Counted from the stretch's first letter, positions 1 to 10,733 are shown. The stretch is DNA of 64,000 bases from Secundilactobacillus angelensis (GCF_012641075.1 NZ_JAAXLJ010000003.1:124001-188000); one strand, 5' to 3'. Notes: generated by a model from the sequence alone, not told the origin. Translations and numbers: made by a program.

Positions 1-436
1 GATGTAGCGCAGTTGCGGCAGCTTGGGCAAAGTTGCCACCAGAACCGATGGCTAAGATGTCATCGTCTGGGGCAATCACTTCACCGGAACCAGAAACTAG
101 CAGCATATCCTTATCATTCATGACGATGAGCAAAGCTTCCAGTTTCTGTAAGTTTTGGTCTGAGCGCCAGTCCTGGGCGAGTTCAACGGCTGCCCGTTCC
201 AGGTTGCCGGAAAATTCATTCAGTCGGGCTTCAAATTTTTCTTCAAGTTTAAAGGCATCAGCCACACTGCCCGCAAAGCCGACGACCACTTGATCGTTGT
301 AAATACGGCGGACCTTATGTGCCGTCCCCTTCATAATCACTTTTTCACCCATCGTAACTTGACCGTCTCCGGCCATGGCATTGTGCCCATTATGACGCAC
401 GGCAACGATGGTAGTTGCCTCAAATTTTACTGGCAT
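1..436 (-). CDS. hslV: ATP-dependent protease subunit HslV (ClpQ), C-terminus cut by window edge
   Basis: Peptidase subunit of the two-part HslUV (ClpYQ) protease, a double hexameric ring that degrades proteins unfolded by the HslU ATPase. The first 145 residues are present. The N-terminus [17 protein letters not shown] carries the TT dipeptide whose first Thr becomes the nucleophile after removal of a short propeptide, and GDGQVTMG and [11 protein letters not shown] follow as in the family. The rest lies before position 1. It sits 20 bases downstream of xerC on the same strand, the order seen in Bacillus (codV-clpQ-clpY-codY), so hslU is expected next. Identification is firm; only the missing end is unknown. 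Confidence 0.96.
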   Translation of the reverse strand, partial: MPVKFEATTIVAVRHNGHNAMAGDGQVTMGEKVIMKGTAHKVRRIYNDQVVVGFAGSVADAFKLEEKFEARLNEFSGNLERAAVELAQDWRSDQNLQKLEALLIVMNDKDMLLVSGSGEVIAPDDDILAIGSGGNFAQAAATALH

Positions 437-456
437 GTGTTAAACCCCTGCTTTCT

Positions 457-1368
457 TTAATCATGAGTGGCGCGTGGAAAGTAACGACGATAATCACGCT
501 GCAGCTGTGACTTGGTAACGTGCGTATAGATTTGTGTCGTCGATAGACTGCTATGACCCAAAAGTTCCTGAACGGTTCGTAAATCAGCACCGTGATTCAG
601 CAAATGAGTGGCAAAGGTATGCCGCAACATATGCGGGTGAATGTCACCCGTCAGTGTGCTACGAGCAATCATCTGATTCAAAACGTATTCAACTCCCGTA
701 GACGTGATGGGATCTCCGTAATGGTTAATAAAGACAACCTCATGGTCCTTATGATACTGTTGCATCAATGGTTCCCTGGTTATTTTCAGATACGTTTGCA
801 AAGCATCCTTCGCGTAGTGGCCAAATGGCACGTAGCGCTCCTTGTTACCCTTACCATGAATCAACATCAGCTGACCGTCAAAATCAACGTCAGTTAACGT
901 CAGTCCGCATAATTCACTGACCCGAATACCAGTAGCATAAAGGACTTCCAATATCGCCGAGTCCCGTTTTGCAAGCATGGTATCAGGATTCTCGCTAGCG
1001 GCCTTGAACAGCGCCGTCATTTCCTTTTCGTAGAAAAATCGGGGTAATGGCTGGGGTCGCTTCTTTAAGGTCACGTACGCAAACGGATTAACCTTGACTT
1101 GATCCTCACGAATCAAGAAATCGTAAAATGACCGTAAGCTGGAAATCTTTCGAGCAATCGTGGTGCGTGCCTTATGGTCATCGTATAACTGACTCAGGTA
1201 CACTTGAACATCCAGCTTGGATACCGCTAATAAGTCAGTGTCGCCTCCAGTATCGACGAGAAACTTTTGGAAAGCGGCCAGATCTTCACGATAAGCCTTA
1301 ACAGTCTCAGGCGAATACTGCCGTTCACTTTCCAGGTAGGTGATAAACAATTCAACTGGTGTTGCCAT
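457..1368 (-). CDS. xerC: Site-specific tyrosine recombinase XerC
   Basis: Tyrosine recombinase that resolves chromosome dimers at dif together with XerD (a second recombinase lies at 45717-46604). The N-terminal SAM-like core-binding domain covers about residues 1-90. The catalytic domain shows the first Arg in ATGIRVSELCGL, the HxxR box in HMLRHTFATHLL, the LLGHSSLSTTQIYTHV block with the second His, and the nucleophilic Tyr. The start at 1368 (MATPVELF) was chosen because GGAGGCG lies 6 bases upstream; an in-frame ATG 15 bases earlier has no good ribosome site. 303 residues, normal length. Adjacent to hslV, which supports XerC rather than XerD. Confidence 0.92.
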   Translation of the reverse strand: MATPVELFITYLESERQYSPETVKAYREDLAAFQKFLVDTGGDTDLLAVSKLDVQVYLSQLYDDHKARTTIARKISSLRSFYDFLIREDQVKVNPFAYVTLKKRPQPLPRFFYEKEMTALFKAASENPDTMLAKRDSAILEVLYATGIRVSELCGLTLTDVDFDGQLMLIHGKGNKERYVPFGHYAKDALQTYLKITREPLMQQYHKDHEVVFINHYGDPITSTGVEYVLNQMIARSTLTGDIHPHMLRHTFATHLLNHGADLRTVQELLGHSSLSTTQIYTHVTKSQLQRDYRRYFPRATHD

Positions 1369-1458
1369 GAAAATCGCCTCCATGATTGTAATGTATCAAA
1401 AAACCAACCCCGATGCAATACATTTGGTCAAGGTTGGTCAAACTTAAACTTCTCGTAA

Positions 1459-3588
1459 CTATTTTTGAACGGGTTCTTCATAATCGCCGTTTGGACAAAC
1501 GACTTGAACGCCGCCTTTGATTTTCTTTTCTACTAGGAAGTGACCGTCTTTAGGACAATCACGGCCAACTGGTTTATCCCAGGTGACAAAATCACAATCA
1601 GGGTAGCGTGAACAGCCGTAGAATAAGCGGTTTTTCTTTGACTTGCGTTCGATAACTTGTCCTTCATGACACTTTGGACAGATGACGCCAATTTCTTTAA
1701 CGATTGGCTTGGTATTGCGACAATCTGGGAACCGTGAGCAAGCATAGAATTTACCGTAACGCCCCATTTTGATCACCATTGGTGCGCCACAGATATCGCA
1801 GTCAAAGCCAGCGGGTTCATCCTTAATTTGAATCTTCTCAATGGTATCTTGAGCATGACTGACTTCGTTTGAGAACGGTTTGTAGAAACTATCGACAACC
1901 TTCACCCAATCTTGGCTGCCCTCTTCAATACCGTCCAGTTGTTTCTCCAAATCAGCGGTAAAGTTAATATCCACCACGTCTGGGAAATAATCCTGAATAA
2001 TTGTATTAACAATTTCACCCAATTCAGTTGGTTCAAACCGGCGACCCACTAATTTAACGTAGTACCGACGCTGAATCGTATCCAGGGTTGGTGCATAGGT
2101 CGATGGCCGACCCACACCATTTTCTTCCAAGGCTTTGATCAAGTTAGCTTCAGAATAGCGTGCTGGTGGCTGAGTGAAATGTTGTGCCGGATCAGTTTTA
2201 GATAAGGTTAATTGATCGCCTTCATTCAGATCAGGCAATAAATTATCCTTTTCCTTACCATCCTTGTAAATCTTCAAGAAACCATCGAATTTTAATTTCG
2301 ATCCGTTAGCTCTGAAGGTAACGCCGTTTTGCTCGATGGTCACAGCCATGGTATCCATAACCGCATTGGTCATTTGACTGGCCATGAACCGGTTCCAGAT
2401 CAAGGAATAGAGTTTGTACTGATCGTTGGTTAGATACTGCTTCAAATCGGCAGGTGTCCGGTAAACGGATGATGGTCGAATCGCTTCATGGGCATCCTGA
2501 GCGCCTTCTGGCAACTTACCCTTAATTGGCTTCGTTGCAGCGTATTCTGCACCATACTTCTCGTGAATGAAGGAAGAAGCTTCGTGCTTTGCAATGACGG
2601 AAATCCGAGTAGAATCGGTCCGCATATAGGTAATCAGCCCTTGGGAACCCTCTTTACCAATGTTGATTCCTTCATAAAGCTGTTGGGCAGCCATCATGGT
2701 TTTACGCGTTCTGAAGTTCAACTTTTTGTTGGCTTCCTGTTGCATGGCCGACGTGGTAAACGGTGGTTGCGGTGTGCGCTTCCGTTCTTTACGGGTAACT
2801 TTGGTGATATCAAAAGGCTTGTCGCGGTCTAATTGCGCTAACACCTTTTGTACTTCATCGTTATCTGGTAAATCGTGCTTTTTGCCATCCAACCCATAAA
2901 AGCTGGCATTAAACTTGGAACGCTTGAGCTTGAATTCAAAGTCAATTGTCCAATACTCCTCTGGAACAAAGGCTTTAATCTCGTTTTCGCGGTCAATGAT
3001 CAGCTTCAGCGCAATGGATTGTACTCGACCAGCTGAAAGTCCTTTTTTAACCTTTTTCCAAAGTAGCGGTGAAATCGAATAACCCACCAGCCGGTCAAGA
3101 ATCCGCCGAGCTTGCTGGGCATCAACCAAGTCCATATCAATGGTCCGAGGTGTCTTGAAAGCATCCTTAACGGCATCTTTGGTGATTTCGTTAAAGACCA
3201 CGCGGTTCTTTTCTTTTGGATCTAAGTTCAACAAGTGAGATAAGTGCCAAGCAATTGATTCCCCTTCACGGTCCGGGTCAGCTGCGAGATAAACTTGTTT
3301 CGCTTTTTTGGCTTCAGAGCGCAATTCTTTGATCACGTCGCCCTTACCACGAATCGAGATGTAGTGCGGATCGTAATCGTGATCAACGTCCACACCCATC
3401 TTACTCTTTGGCAGATCACGGACGTGTCCTAGACTTGCCATCACTTTGTAGGTGCGGCCAAGATATTTTTCAATGGTTTTTGCCTTTGCTGGAGATTCAA
3501 CAATGACAAGCTTTTTTTGTGGTTTTTTTCGTTTAGATTTTGTTGTTTTAGTTTTTGTAGCTTTTGCCTTTTTAGTTGCAGTTGCCAT
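1459..3588 (-). CDS. topA: DNA topoisomerase I
   Basis: Type IA topoisomerase that relaxes negative supercoils by cutting one strand. After a Lys/Ala/Thr-rich basic head (about residues 1-25) comes the Toprim domain ([12 protein letters not shown], then [15 protein letters not shown] with the metal-binding acidic residues) and the catalytic tyrosine in [13 protein letters not shown]. Two four-cysteine zinc ribbons follow near the C-terminus (CDIC...CSRFPDC and CPKC...CSRYPDC); a third is degenerate, with CPKDGH and CPNGD only. 709 residues, normal for Firmicutes. Preceded by GAAGGGG and a clear sigma-A promoter. Located between dprA and xerC, a standard lactobacillus order. Confidence 0.98.
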   Translation of the reverse strand: MATATKKAKATKTKTTKSKRKKPQKKLVIVESPAKAKTIEKYLGRTYKVMASLGHVRDLPKSKMGVDVDHDYDPHYISIRGKGDVIKELRSEAKKAKQVYLAADPDREGESIAWHLSHLLNLDPKEKNRVVFNEITKDAVKDAFKTPRTIDMDLVDAQQARRILDRLVGYSISPLLWKKVKKGLSAGRVQSIALKLIIDRENEIKAFVPEEYWTIDFEFKLKRSKFNASFYGLDGKKHDLPDNDEVQKVLAQLDRDKPFDITKVTRKERKRTPQPPFTTSAMQQEANKKLNFRTRKTMMAAQQLYEGINIGKEGSQGLITYMRTDSTRISVIAKHEASSFIHEKYGAEYAATKPIKGKLPEGAQDAHEAIRPSSVYRTPADLKQYLTNDQYKLYSLIWNRFMASQMTNAVMDTMAVTIEQNGVTFRANGSKLKFDGFLKIYKDGKEKDNLLPDLNEGDQLTLSKTDPAQHFTQPPARYSEANLIKALEENGVGRPSTYAPTLDTIQRRYYVKLVGRRFEPTELGEIVNTIIQDYFPDVVDINFTADLEKQLDGIEEGSQDWVKVVDSFYKPFSNEVSHAQDTIEKIQIKDEPAGFDCDICGAPMVIKMGRYGKFYACSRFPDCRNTKPIVKEIGVICPKCHEGQVIERKSKKNRLFYGCSRYPDCDFVTWDKPVGRDCPKDGHFLVEKKIKGGVQVVCPNGDYEEPVQK

Positions 3589-3649
3589 CTAATTACCCCT
3601 TCTAGTGAGTGTTAAATATTTAATGCGATGAGATTACTAAATCTTTCAC

Positions 3650-3678
3650 ATCATATTTCATAAAAATTAGATTGTCAA
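3650..3678 (-). promoter_or_regulatory. Sigma-A promoter for topA
   Basis: Read on the minus strand, TTGACA (3678-3673) and TATGAT (3655-3650) are separated by exactly 17 bases, about 60 bases upstream of the topA start. The -35 is perfect and the -10 has one mismatch. Confidence 0.8.
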
Positions 3679-3757
3679 CTCATAAAGAGTTCAAAAACTA
3701 CTATATTATAGAGCAAATGGATGTCGTTTTTGTAAAGTATACCCGGGTGAATGCTGG

Positions 3758-4642
3758 TTATTTAGTCGCTAATGACGGGTATTCATCCAGTATATCCTCG
3801 GCTGTCAAAATTGCTTTGGCGCCAGCTTGAATCAATTGATTACACCCACAGGAGAGCGGATCGTCAATTCGGCCTGGAACTGCCATCACGTCTCGGTTAT
3901 TCTGCAGCGCGATGTTAGCCGTAATTAAACTGCCACTTTTTTGCTGTGCCTGCACGACTAAGGTTGCCTGACTCACACCAGCAATCAGCCGGTTGCGCTC
4001 GACAAAATGATACCGTTTGCCCACTGCATCTAAGGGATATTCAGACAAGACCAATTCATGTTGAGCCATGTACTGCTGCAATTTCTGACTGCTTGCCGGA
4101 TAACTCAGATTCAAACCAGTGGCAATCACACCAATCGTATGGCCACGATTTTGCAAAGTAATTTGGTGACTTAAACTGTCCACGCCCGCTGCCAGTCCCG
4201 ACACGATCACCATATCTCTGGCTACCAATTCAGGCAACAACTGCCTCAACACAATTTCGGAATAGGCCGTGCTCTTGCGACTACCCACTACGCTCAATAA
4301 ATGTTGGGCATTCAATAAATTGAGATTTCCCAGATAGAACAGAATCATTGGCGGCAACCAACTTTCCTTGAGCATCAGCGGATATTGGGGGTCAAAAAAA
4401 GTCAGGTAGTGCGACTCCTTTTCGTGTCGTGCCAATGCCTGACTAATTTTATCACTCATAAACCCTCGTTCGAACTTTTCCCGGTGCTGTGGCAAGATAC
4501 CAGCAATTTCGCTGATATGAACGGGAAGTAAATTTCTCAACTGTCCCGGATGTTCAGTCAGCCATTGCGCCACCAGATATTCGCCCTTCATGCCGATTCC
4601 GGGAGTCAAATGTAAACGGAGTAAAAATTGATTCATCTTCAC
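3758..4642 (-). CDS. dprA: DNA-processing protein DprA
   Basis: Binds incoming single-stranded DNA during natural transformation and loads RecA. The Rossmann-like core is visible as VVGSRKSTAYS, VSGLAAGVDSLSHQ, GVIATGLNLSYP, SEYP, RNRLIAG, and KSGSLITANIAL, ending in AVPGRI. The N-terminal helical part is short and no DML1-like C-terminal winged helix is present; 294 residues, typical of lactobacilli. The start is probably the GTG at 4642, with GAGGTGA six bases upstream; ATG at 4636 is the alternative. It lies between rnhB and topA, the usual position. Its presence shows transformation machinery, not competence itself. Confidence 0.95.
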   Translation of the reverse strand: MKMNQFLLRLHLTPGIGMKGEYLVAQWLTEHPGQLRNLLPVHISEIAGILPQHREKFERGFMSDKISQALARHEKESHYLTFFDPQYPLMLKESWLPPMILFYLGNLNLLNAQHLLSVVGSRKSTAYSEIVLRQLLPELVARDMVIVSGLAAGVDSLSHQITLQNRGHTIGVIATGLNLSYPASSQKLQQYMAQHELVLSEYPLDAVGKRYHFVERNRLIAGVSQATLVVQAQQKSGSLITANIALQNNRDVMAVPGRIDDPLSCGCNQLIQAGAKAILTAEDILDEYPSLATK

Positions 4643-4683
4643 GGTAGTTCACCTCATACTTAGTTTCAGCAAACTACGGTAAC

Positions 4684-5466
4684 TTAATTAAAATAGTTTG
4701 AAACTGGTGCAAAAGTGCGCCGATGGATCTTTGATGGTCCTAAATCGGCTAGTCCCTGCAAGTGGGCTTTAGTTCCATAACCAGCGTTGTGAGCAAATTC
4801 ATAACCAGAATACAAAACGTCATAGCTTTGCATGAGATGATCACGAAAAACTTTTGCGACGATGCTGGCAGCCCCAATAGAAACACTTTTGGCATCGCCA
4901 TGAATTAATTTTAATTGGGGAATGTCAGTATCAATTTGCATGGCATCGATGAGTAATTGGTCAGGCTGTGGCTGTAAGTGATTGACCGCAGCTAACATGG
5001 CTACACGAGTGGCTTGATAGATATTCAACTGATCAATTTGCTGGGCTGAAGCCGTACCGATTCCCACTGCGATTGCTTGATTCAAGATTTGCGGATAGAG
5101 TTCCTCTCGCAGGTGATCCGACAGTTGTTTGGAATCATTGACTTCAATCACATCAAAATCGTCAGGTAAAATGATTGCACAACTGACTACCGGACCTGCT
5201 AACGGACCACGACCCACTTCATCGATGCCAGCAATCAGTTGATGCCCCTGCTGACGAAATTGGCGTTCATAAAAAAAACGCTGCTCGAAAGCACGCTTTT
5301 CCTCTACTAGCTTGGTGATTCGATGCTGAGCCGAAACCATCAGTTTTTGAACGCCAGAACGTGGATCATCTGCATATTGGGCAAAAAGCGGATCATGGGA
5401 ATCGGTCACTTGCTCAAATAACGGCGTCAGATCACGAATGGAGACTGTTTTAGCCACGAACCTCAC
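4684..5466 (-). CDS. rnhB: Ribonuclease HII
   Basis: Cleaves the RNA strand of RNA-DNA hybrids and removes misincorporated ribonucleotides. The active-site region GIDEVGRGPLAGPVV supplies the Asp-Glu pair, with further catalytic Asp residues in LLIDAM and in the HGDAKSVSIGAASIVAKVFRD stretch. 260 residues, including an N-terminal extension of about 75 residues seen in Bacillus and lactobacillus RNase HII. It begins with GTG inside the end of rbgA (17-base overlap), so the two are translated as one unit. The exact start is uncertain because the upstream ribosome site is weak. Confidence 0.96.
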   Translation of the reverse strand: MRFVAKTVSIRDLTPLFEQVTDSHDPLFAQYADDPRSGVQKLMVSAQHRITKLVEEKRAFEQRFFYERQFRQQGHQLIAGIDEVGRGPLAGPVVSCAIILPDDFDVIEVNDSKQLSDHLREELYPQILNQAIAVGIGTASAQQIDQLNIYQATRVAMLAAVNHLQPQPDQLLIDAMQIDTDIPQLKLIHGDAKSVSIGAASIVAKVFRDHLMQSYDVLYSGYEFAHNAGYGTKAHLQGLADLGPSKIHRRTFAPVSNYFN

Positions 5467-6304
5467 CGTCCGTTCGGTTTAACGTGTAGCGACCTAATTT
5501 GCTTTTACGGATATCTAGAATAAGGCGGTCCGAAGCCCGTTCATAATCATCTTTCATCCCAAACTGTTTGGTTAATTTGAGCAGCAAATCAACGTCAGAA
5601 AGGTCGAAATCATTTTCCGTTAACTTATAGCGTTCTTGTAATGCTTTGGGATAATACTGCCGGAAAAACTTCAACGCGTAAAGGGCCACATCGTCGCTGG
5701 CAAAACGTTGATCCTTAATTGCACCAGTTAATGCCAATGCCTGACCGGTTTCCTCATCATCAAACTTAGGCCATAAAATCCCAGGAGTGTCCAATAATTG
5801 CAGCTTAGAAGACGAACGGAGCCACTGTTGTCCCTTGGTCACACCAGGACGGTCGCCAACTTGAGCGGCCCGTTTATTGACCAAACGGTTTAACAATGTG
5901 GATTTACCAACGTTTGGAATGCCAACCGTAATCGCACGAATTGGCCGTTCTTTCAACCCCTTTTGCTGCTCGTTATCGAGTTTGTCTGCCAGAATTGACT
6001 GTGAAATACGTGTAACAGTTTTAGTTGTAATGTTAGCCTTAGAATCCACCGCGATTGCTGGTAAACCTTGCCTCTTAAATTGCTTGATCCAATTTGCAGT
6101 CTGTTCTGGATCCGCCAAGTCACTTTTCGTCATAATGACCAAGTGCGGCTTATCCTTAATGATCCGTTCAATTTCGGGATTGCGGGATGATTGGGGAATC
6201 CGGGCGTCCACTAGTTCGAACACGATATCCACCACGTGTAAATTTTCTTCCAACTGGCGGATGGCCTTCGCCATGTGGCCAGGAAACCATTGAATAGTTG
6301 CCAT
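5450..6304 (-). CDS. rbgA: Ribosome biogenesis GTPase RbgA (YlqF)
   Basis: GTPase required for a late step of 50S subunit assembly. The circularly permuted GTPase order is visible: G4 (TKSDLAD) precedes G1 (GIPNVGKST), G2 and G3 (DTPGILWP). The N-terminal IQWFPGHMAKA is the family signature. The C-terminal helical domain (about residues 180-284) contacts 23S rRNA in studied homologues. 284 residues, normal. First gene of the rbgA-rnhB pair, with GGGAGC about 12 bases before the ATG. Confidence 0.95.
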   Translation of the reverse strand: MATIQWFPGHMAKAIRQLEENLHVVDIVFELVDARIPQSSRNPEIERIIKDKPHLVIMTKSDLADPEQTANWIKQFKRQGLPAIAVDSKANITTKTVTRISQSILADKLDNEQQKGLKERPIRAITVGIPNVGKSTLLNRLVNKRAAQVGDRPGVTKGQQWLRSSSKLQLLDTPGILWPKFDDEETGQALALTGAIKDQRFASDDVALYALKFFRQYYPKALQERYKLTENDFDLSDVDLLLKLTKQFGMKDDYERASDRLILDIRKSKLGRYTLNRTDGEVRG

Positions 6305-6472
6305 ATATTTTGATTGCTCCCTTTTTATTTAAAAATTAATCTGACTTTTGATGCAGTCACGAATAATATCGTGTCATTCTTTTGTAAAATGACATCCTTA
6401 TTTGGTTGATAGAAGAGTATCTGTCCTTGTATTTTACCATCTTTAGCCAATCTAAAACAGCTACACTCAGAC

Positions 6473-6506
6473 AAAAAGCAATCTTCCTTTCTGAAGATTG
6501 CTTTTG
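6473..6506 (-). terminator. Rho-independent terminator after the ABC exporter operon
   Basis: Inverted repeat AAAAGCAATCTTC / GAAGATTGCTTTT with a short loop, just beyond the permease stop. Read on the minus strand the hairpin is followed by a T-run. The rest of the 6305-6523 gap shows no gene; it should also hold the rbgA promoter, which I could not place. Confidence 0.8.
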
Positions 6507-6523
6507 TAAATTTAGAAAAATAC

Positions 6524-9240
6524 CTAATCTACTGACTTTAATGCTTCAAGCATATCCACGCTTTGAATCTTGCGGTTCATCGTATACATGACCATTAACG
6601 AGAAAATAATGGTCAACCCGACCGAGATTACGACATTGATCCATGAGAGACCCGGTGCAACCATCGCTGTCGCTGGTGGCAATAGATCCATAATATAGGC
6701 GTGGAACAAGTAGCCGGCGCCAATGCCAACCAAGATTCCAGCACCAGTTAAGATGTTAGTCTCGCGATAAATGTACATGAGCACCTCTCGCGGATAAAAG
6801 CCCAGCACCTTCAAAGTGGATAGTTCCCGCATACGCTCGGAAACGTTGATATTCGTCAGTGTGTAAAGAACAACCAGTGAGAGCAGCGACGCACTGACCA
6901 CCAGTACAAGGATCAGGTTGTTCAAATTGCCCAAAATATTGGTGATGGTCTTCTTGGTCTCTCTTGATTGCACAGTCTCCACTGCCGCTTCCTGACGATT
7001 GAAATGGGAAGCAAAGGCATTCACCGACTTACTGGTGCTGTGCTTCAAGGTAACCAGGTAAGCATTAGGCGTCGCTGCCTTACCGTAAACCTTCTGATAG
7101 TATGCCCGGTTCATGTAAACGTAGTGGCCGGCATACATCGTGGTAATTGCCGCTACCCGAGCCTTGTGTGCCGTTCCATCAGTATCTTTAAGGTTGATAG
7201 TATCGCCGACGCTTGCACCCTGCAGCTTAGCCAGTTTCTGGGAAACCACTGCCCCACTGTCGGTCAACGAAAGTTTCTTGCTAGACTTATAATCACGGAG
7301 CTTGATGTACTGATCAAGCTGATTACGAGACTTAGGCACCATCAGTGCAATGTTTTCTCGCGTGTCAGAACCGTTGGTCGTTGCGTAGACATTCGCAAAA
7401 TATGCTGCAGTGGTGCGCTTGACCTGGTTTGAATTCTTCACTGCCCCTTGTGCTTTACGAACTGCAGTGGTGCTAGCATTAGGGTTATACACAGTCACAA
7501 GATCATACTGGCTAATGTCGCCAAACTGCCGGGCAACAATGGTGTTCAACGAGTCGCGAATTCCAAATCCGGTAATCATCAATGCTGTGGCACCAGCGAC
7601 CCCGATGATTGTCATAAACATACGACCCTTATAACGGAACAAGTTTCGGGCAGTCACTTTATAGGAAAAACTCATTTTCCGCCACAACGGTTTAATTCGT
7701 TCCAACAGGATCCGCGACCCATTTACCGGTGGCTTCGGTAGCATTAACTCAGCTGGAATGATCTTCAAAGAAGATCGAGCCGCCAACCACGATGCCAGTA
7801 CCGTCGATGCTAATGCCAATATTAAGCCAACCACCACGTAGCCAATGTGTGGCGCTAATAGTAGAACCTTGAAGTTGAAGTTGGCTGTATACGCCCGAAA
7901 AATGATGCGAGGCAAGACAACTAATCCCAGTGCACTCCCAAGGACCGTCCCCGTTACAGCGGTAGTAATACTATAAACTAGAAACTCGCGCATAACCTCA
8001 CCCTTAGTGTAACCGAGTGCCCGCATCGTTCCCATCTCAATCCGCTTTTCATCGACCATACGCTGCATTGTCGTAAAGCTGACCATGATTGCAATCAGGA
8101 AGAAGAATGCTGGAAATGAGCGGCCTAACACGTCAATCCGTTGTGCATCTTCGCCATAGTTATTGTAGCCGTCATTATAATTGTTTCGGCTCTCAACAGT
8201 AAAGGTAATATCGCTAAGCTGATTGCGCGTCGCCTTGGCTTTCGCGAGATCAGACTTCGCAGTATCCAAAGACTCTCGCTTAAAATTCAGGGCGCTTGAC
8301 TGCTTTTTAAGCATCTGTAGCTTATTTTCTACTTGAGCAATGGCGGTCGCGTTGTTCGCCGACTTGGCCGCTGCCAGCTGCGTCGTGAGCTGCTGTTGCG
8401 CTGTGGTTAATTGCGTGCTAGCAGTCTTGATTGCCGCTTTACTATTTTGAATCTGGCTTTCCCCAGAACTTATCTTGTCATTCAGCTCCGTGCGTAGTTC
8501 AGCCACGCGTGTCTTGTTGCGTGCATTTAGCTTCTTCTGGAGCTTATCAGTTAACGTCTTGGCATGGTGCTCGTAGCTGGTTGAGTACGCCTGTCCATTA
8601 GGATGAGTAAAGGCCAGCCGGGCAACGTTCGGCTGGCTACTGGAAAACGCTGACTTGGTGACATAGCCGAAACCATAAAGCGTCCCGCTGCCGAGGCTAG
8701 TGGAACCGAGGCTATCCTTCTTCAGAAATTCGGTCGAGGTCGCAAACCCAACGATCTTGTAAGCCTGCCTCTTTAAGCCGGTAGTACTTCCAGTCTTTCC
8801 AGAAGCAAAAGTGACCTGCTGCCCAAGTTTATACTTTCCAGATAGCTTATCATTCAAGACGACTTCATTTGTGGCATGAGCTTTGCGCCCTTTCGTGATT
8901 GTGAGCTTTGATAGCTTATTCGGGTTACTCTGAATTCTCATCGCATGTTGGCTGTCCTTAATCACAACATCAGTTGTATGACCGAACTCCGCAGTCTTGA
9001 TTCCAGACAACTGCCTCACCGTTTCACGGTCTTTAGCATTAAGTGAAACAGTCGACGTCACTTTCACATCAGCAAGCCTCTCAGCATTATAAGTCTTCTG
9101 CGCGGTACGGCGCATGTTTGGTCCGGTAACATTTAGTCCAATCAAAACAAACACGCCAAGCATCAAAAGAGCAGACACCGAAATGAACGCGCAATCGATA
9201 GCTTAAACTCACGAGCAATATTTTTATTTAACATCTTCAT
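6524..9240 (-). pseudogene. ABC transporter permease (FtsX/MacB type), reading frame broken near the start
   Basis: Large permease of an export-type ABC system with two FtsX-like domains: a membrane segment at the N-terminus, a long extracytoplasmic part with a coiled coil (about residues 220-310 of the open frame), three membrane segments around FPAFFFLIAIMVSFTTMQRM, then a second extracellular domain and a final membrane block ending at EALKSVD. Translation should begin at ATG 9240 (or 9246), four bases after the ATPase stop, reading MKMLNKNIAREFKLSIAR, but that frame hits TGA after FRCLLF. The next frame continues FISVSALLMLGVFVL and stays open to 6524 (884 codons from a GTG at 9178). Adding one base at about 9185-9189 joins them into a family-like N-terminus and a protein of about 905 residues. 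Either a single-base error or a real frameshift mutation. Confidence 0.85.
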
Positions 9241-9249
9241 CGCCATCAC

Positions 9250-9954
9250 CTACCATTCAATCTCGGCTACAGGAGTCGGCTTCTTATTACGTTTGTCTGC
9301 CTTAACTTGACCATCAGCAATTTCAATCACATGATCCGCCATTGGTCGAATCATCAAATTATGCGTCACAATGATCACATTTTTGCCGGTCTCGCGAACA
9401 AAGTCCTGAAACAGTTGCAGGATTTTCTTACCGGTTTTGTAATCAAGAGCACCAGTGGGTTCGTCAGCCAGCAACAGATCTGGGTTCTTCGCCATAGCGC
9501 GCGCAATGGCGACACGTTGCTGTTCACCACCAGAAAGCTGAGCCGGAAAATTCTCAATACGATCCTTCAGTCCCACCTGCGTCAACGCCTGAACGGCATC
9601 GATTGCATCTGGCGCTATCTCTGCCGCCAGTTCAACGTTTTCAACAGTCGTGAGGTTCTGAACCAGGTTGTAAAACTGAAAAACAAACCCGACTTGTTTA
9701 CGGCGGTATGTGTTGAGACCGCGCTTATCTAACTCGCCCAGTTCTACACCGTTAACGTTCACTGAGCCTGAAGTCAGATGATCCATGCCACCAAGCACGT
9801 TAAGCAGGGTCGATTTACCAGCTCCCGATGCACCTAAGATAATCGTTAGCTCGCCAGGTTCGATCTCAAAGCTGATGTTCTTGTTCGCGGTCACCGCATG
9901 ACTTCCAGTGCCGTATCTCTTGGTCTCATTTTTGACAGAAATAAAATTCGTCAT
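9250..9954 (-). CDS. ABC transporter ATP-binding protein (MacB/LolD type)
   Basis: ATPase partner of the permease at 6524-9240. Walker [10 protein letters not shown], the Q-loop FVFQFYN, signature LSGGEQQR, Walker [13 protein letters not shown] and the H-loop THN are all intact. 234 residues, standard. The gene ends four bases before the permease start, so the two are translationally coupled. It is divergent from the TetR gene at 10085, which probably represses it. Substrate unknown; in lactobacilli such pairs are often linked to export of drugs, peptides or envelope-active compounds, which is a family inference only. Confidence 0.93.
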   Translation of the reverse strand: MTNFISVKNETKRYGTGSHAVTANKNISFEIEPGELTIILGASGAGKSTLLNVLGGMDHLTSGSVNVNGVELGELDKRGLNTYRRKQVGFVFQFYNLVQNLTTVENVELAAEIAPDAIDAVQALTQVGLKDRIENFPAQLSGGEQQRVAIARAMAKNPDLLLADEPTGALDYKTGKKILQLFQDFVRETGKNVIIVTHNLMIRPMADHVIEIADGQVKADKRNKKPTPVAEIEW

Positions 9955-9980
9955 TGCATGTCTCCTCCAATTAGTAAATA

Positions 9981-10069
9981 ATGAACACTGTGTTTATCAA
10001 ACTACGGGACTATTAAACCATTTCATCCATCATTTTCTATGGTCAAAAATTAAAAAAGTGTTCATCAAA
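9981..10069. promoter_or_regulatory. Candidate TetR operator region between ABC ATPase and regulator
   Basis: AACACTGTGTT at 9984-9994 is an odd-centred perfect palindrome, extended imperfectly on both sides. Its right half GTGTTTATCAAA (9990-10001) recurs as GTGTTCATCAAA at 10058-10069, 11 of 12 bases the same, immediately before the regulator's ribosome site. Repeated half-sites in a divergent TetR intergenic region fit autoregulation and repression of the exporter. Confidence 0.5.
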
Positions 10070-10084
10070 TATCTGGAGGCACTC

Positions 10085-10693
10085 ATGACAACTCATAAAC
10101 AACGGAACGCACAAACTGAGTCGGCCATCGTTGACGCCTTGGTTAAAATCGGTCACGATAAACCGCTGAGCCAAATTACGGTCACTGATCTCATCAAAAC
10201 AACCGGAATCAGCCGCGGCACCTTTTACCTGCACTATCTCGACAAAGAAGACCTGATTGAACAACTTAAGAATCAATTCATGTCCAAGTTTAAAAAAACT
10301 CTCGCAAATGAAATGGGAAATACCATGAATCTGCAGGAACTTGCCAACGGCGACCCCTACCCAGTCTTGATTGACGTGCTCTCCCCAGTCGCCAAAAATA
10401 GATCGTTGCTTGCCTTCTTATTTGGCGCCAATGGTGACGCACCATTCTACAGAACAATCGTCAACGAGCTGCAAATCGCGATTTTGCACAAATTACGAAC
10501 TATTAAGGGAACCGTCACCTTTTGCCGAGAAGTTCCCCAGACGTATGCCATCAACCTCGTCACGAATACGATTGTGAGCACCATCATGGTCTGGCTGACA
10601 GACAATGACAAGCTAACTAGTAATGAACTGGCTCATGTCATCATGCGAGAACTCTATCTTTCGCCTTACCAAATACTGGAAATTGATTCATAG
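10085..10693 (+). CDS. TetR family transcriptional regulator
   Basis: One-component repressor, 202 residues. The N-terminal helix-turn-helix is clear (ITVTDLIKTTGISRGTFYLHY, about residues 32-52), followed by an all-helical ligand domain with no recognised relative. The ATG at 10085 was chosen because CTGGAGGC lies just upstream; the open frame extends further 5' but that extension reads through the intergenic operator region. Divergent from the ABC exporter, which is its probable target. Confidence 0.9.
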   Translation: MTTHKQRNAQTESAIVDALVKIGHDKPLSQITVTDLIKTTGISRGTFYLHYLDKEDLIEQLKNQFMSKFKKTLANEMGNTMNLQELANGDPYPVLIDVLSPVAKNRSLLAFLFGANGDAPFYRTIVNELQIAILHKLRTIKGTVTFCREVPQTYAINLVTNTIVSTIMVWLTDNDKLTSNELAHVIMRELYLSPYQILEIDS

Positions 10694-10733
10694 TTGAATG
10701 ATTCGTGGAAGGAACCTAATACTCACAAACAGC

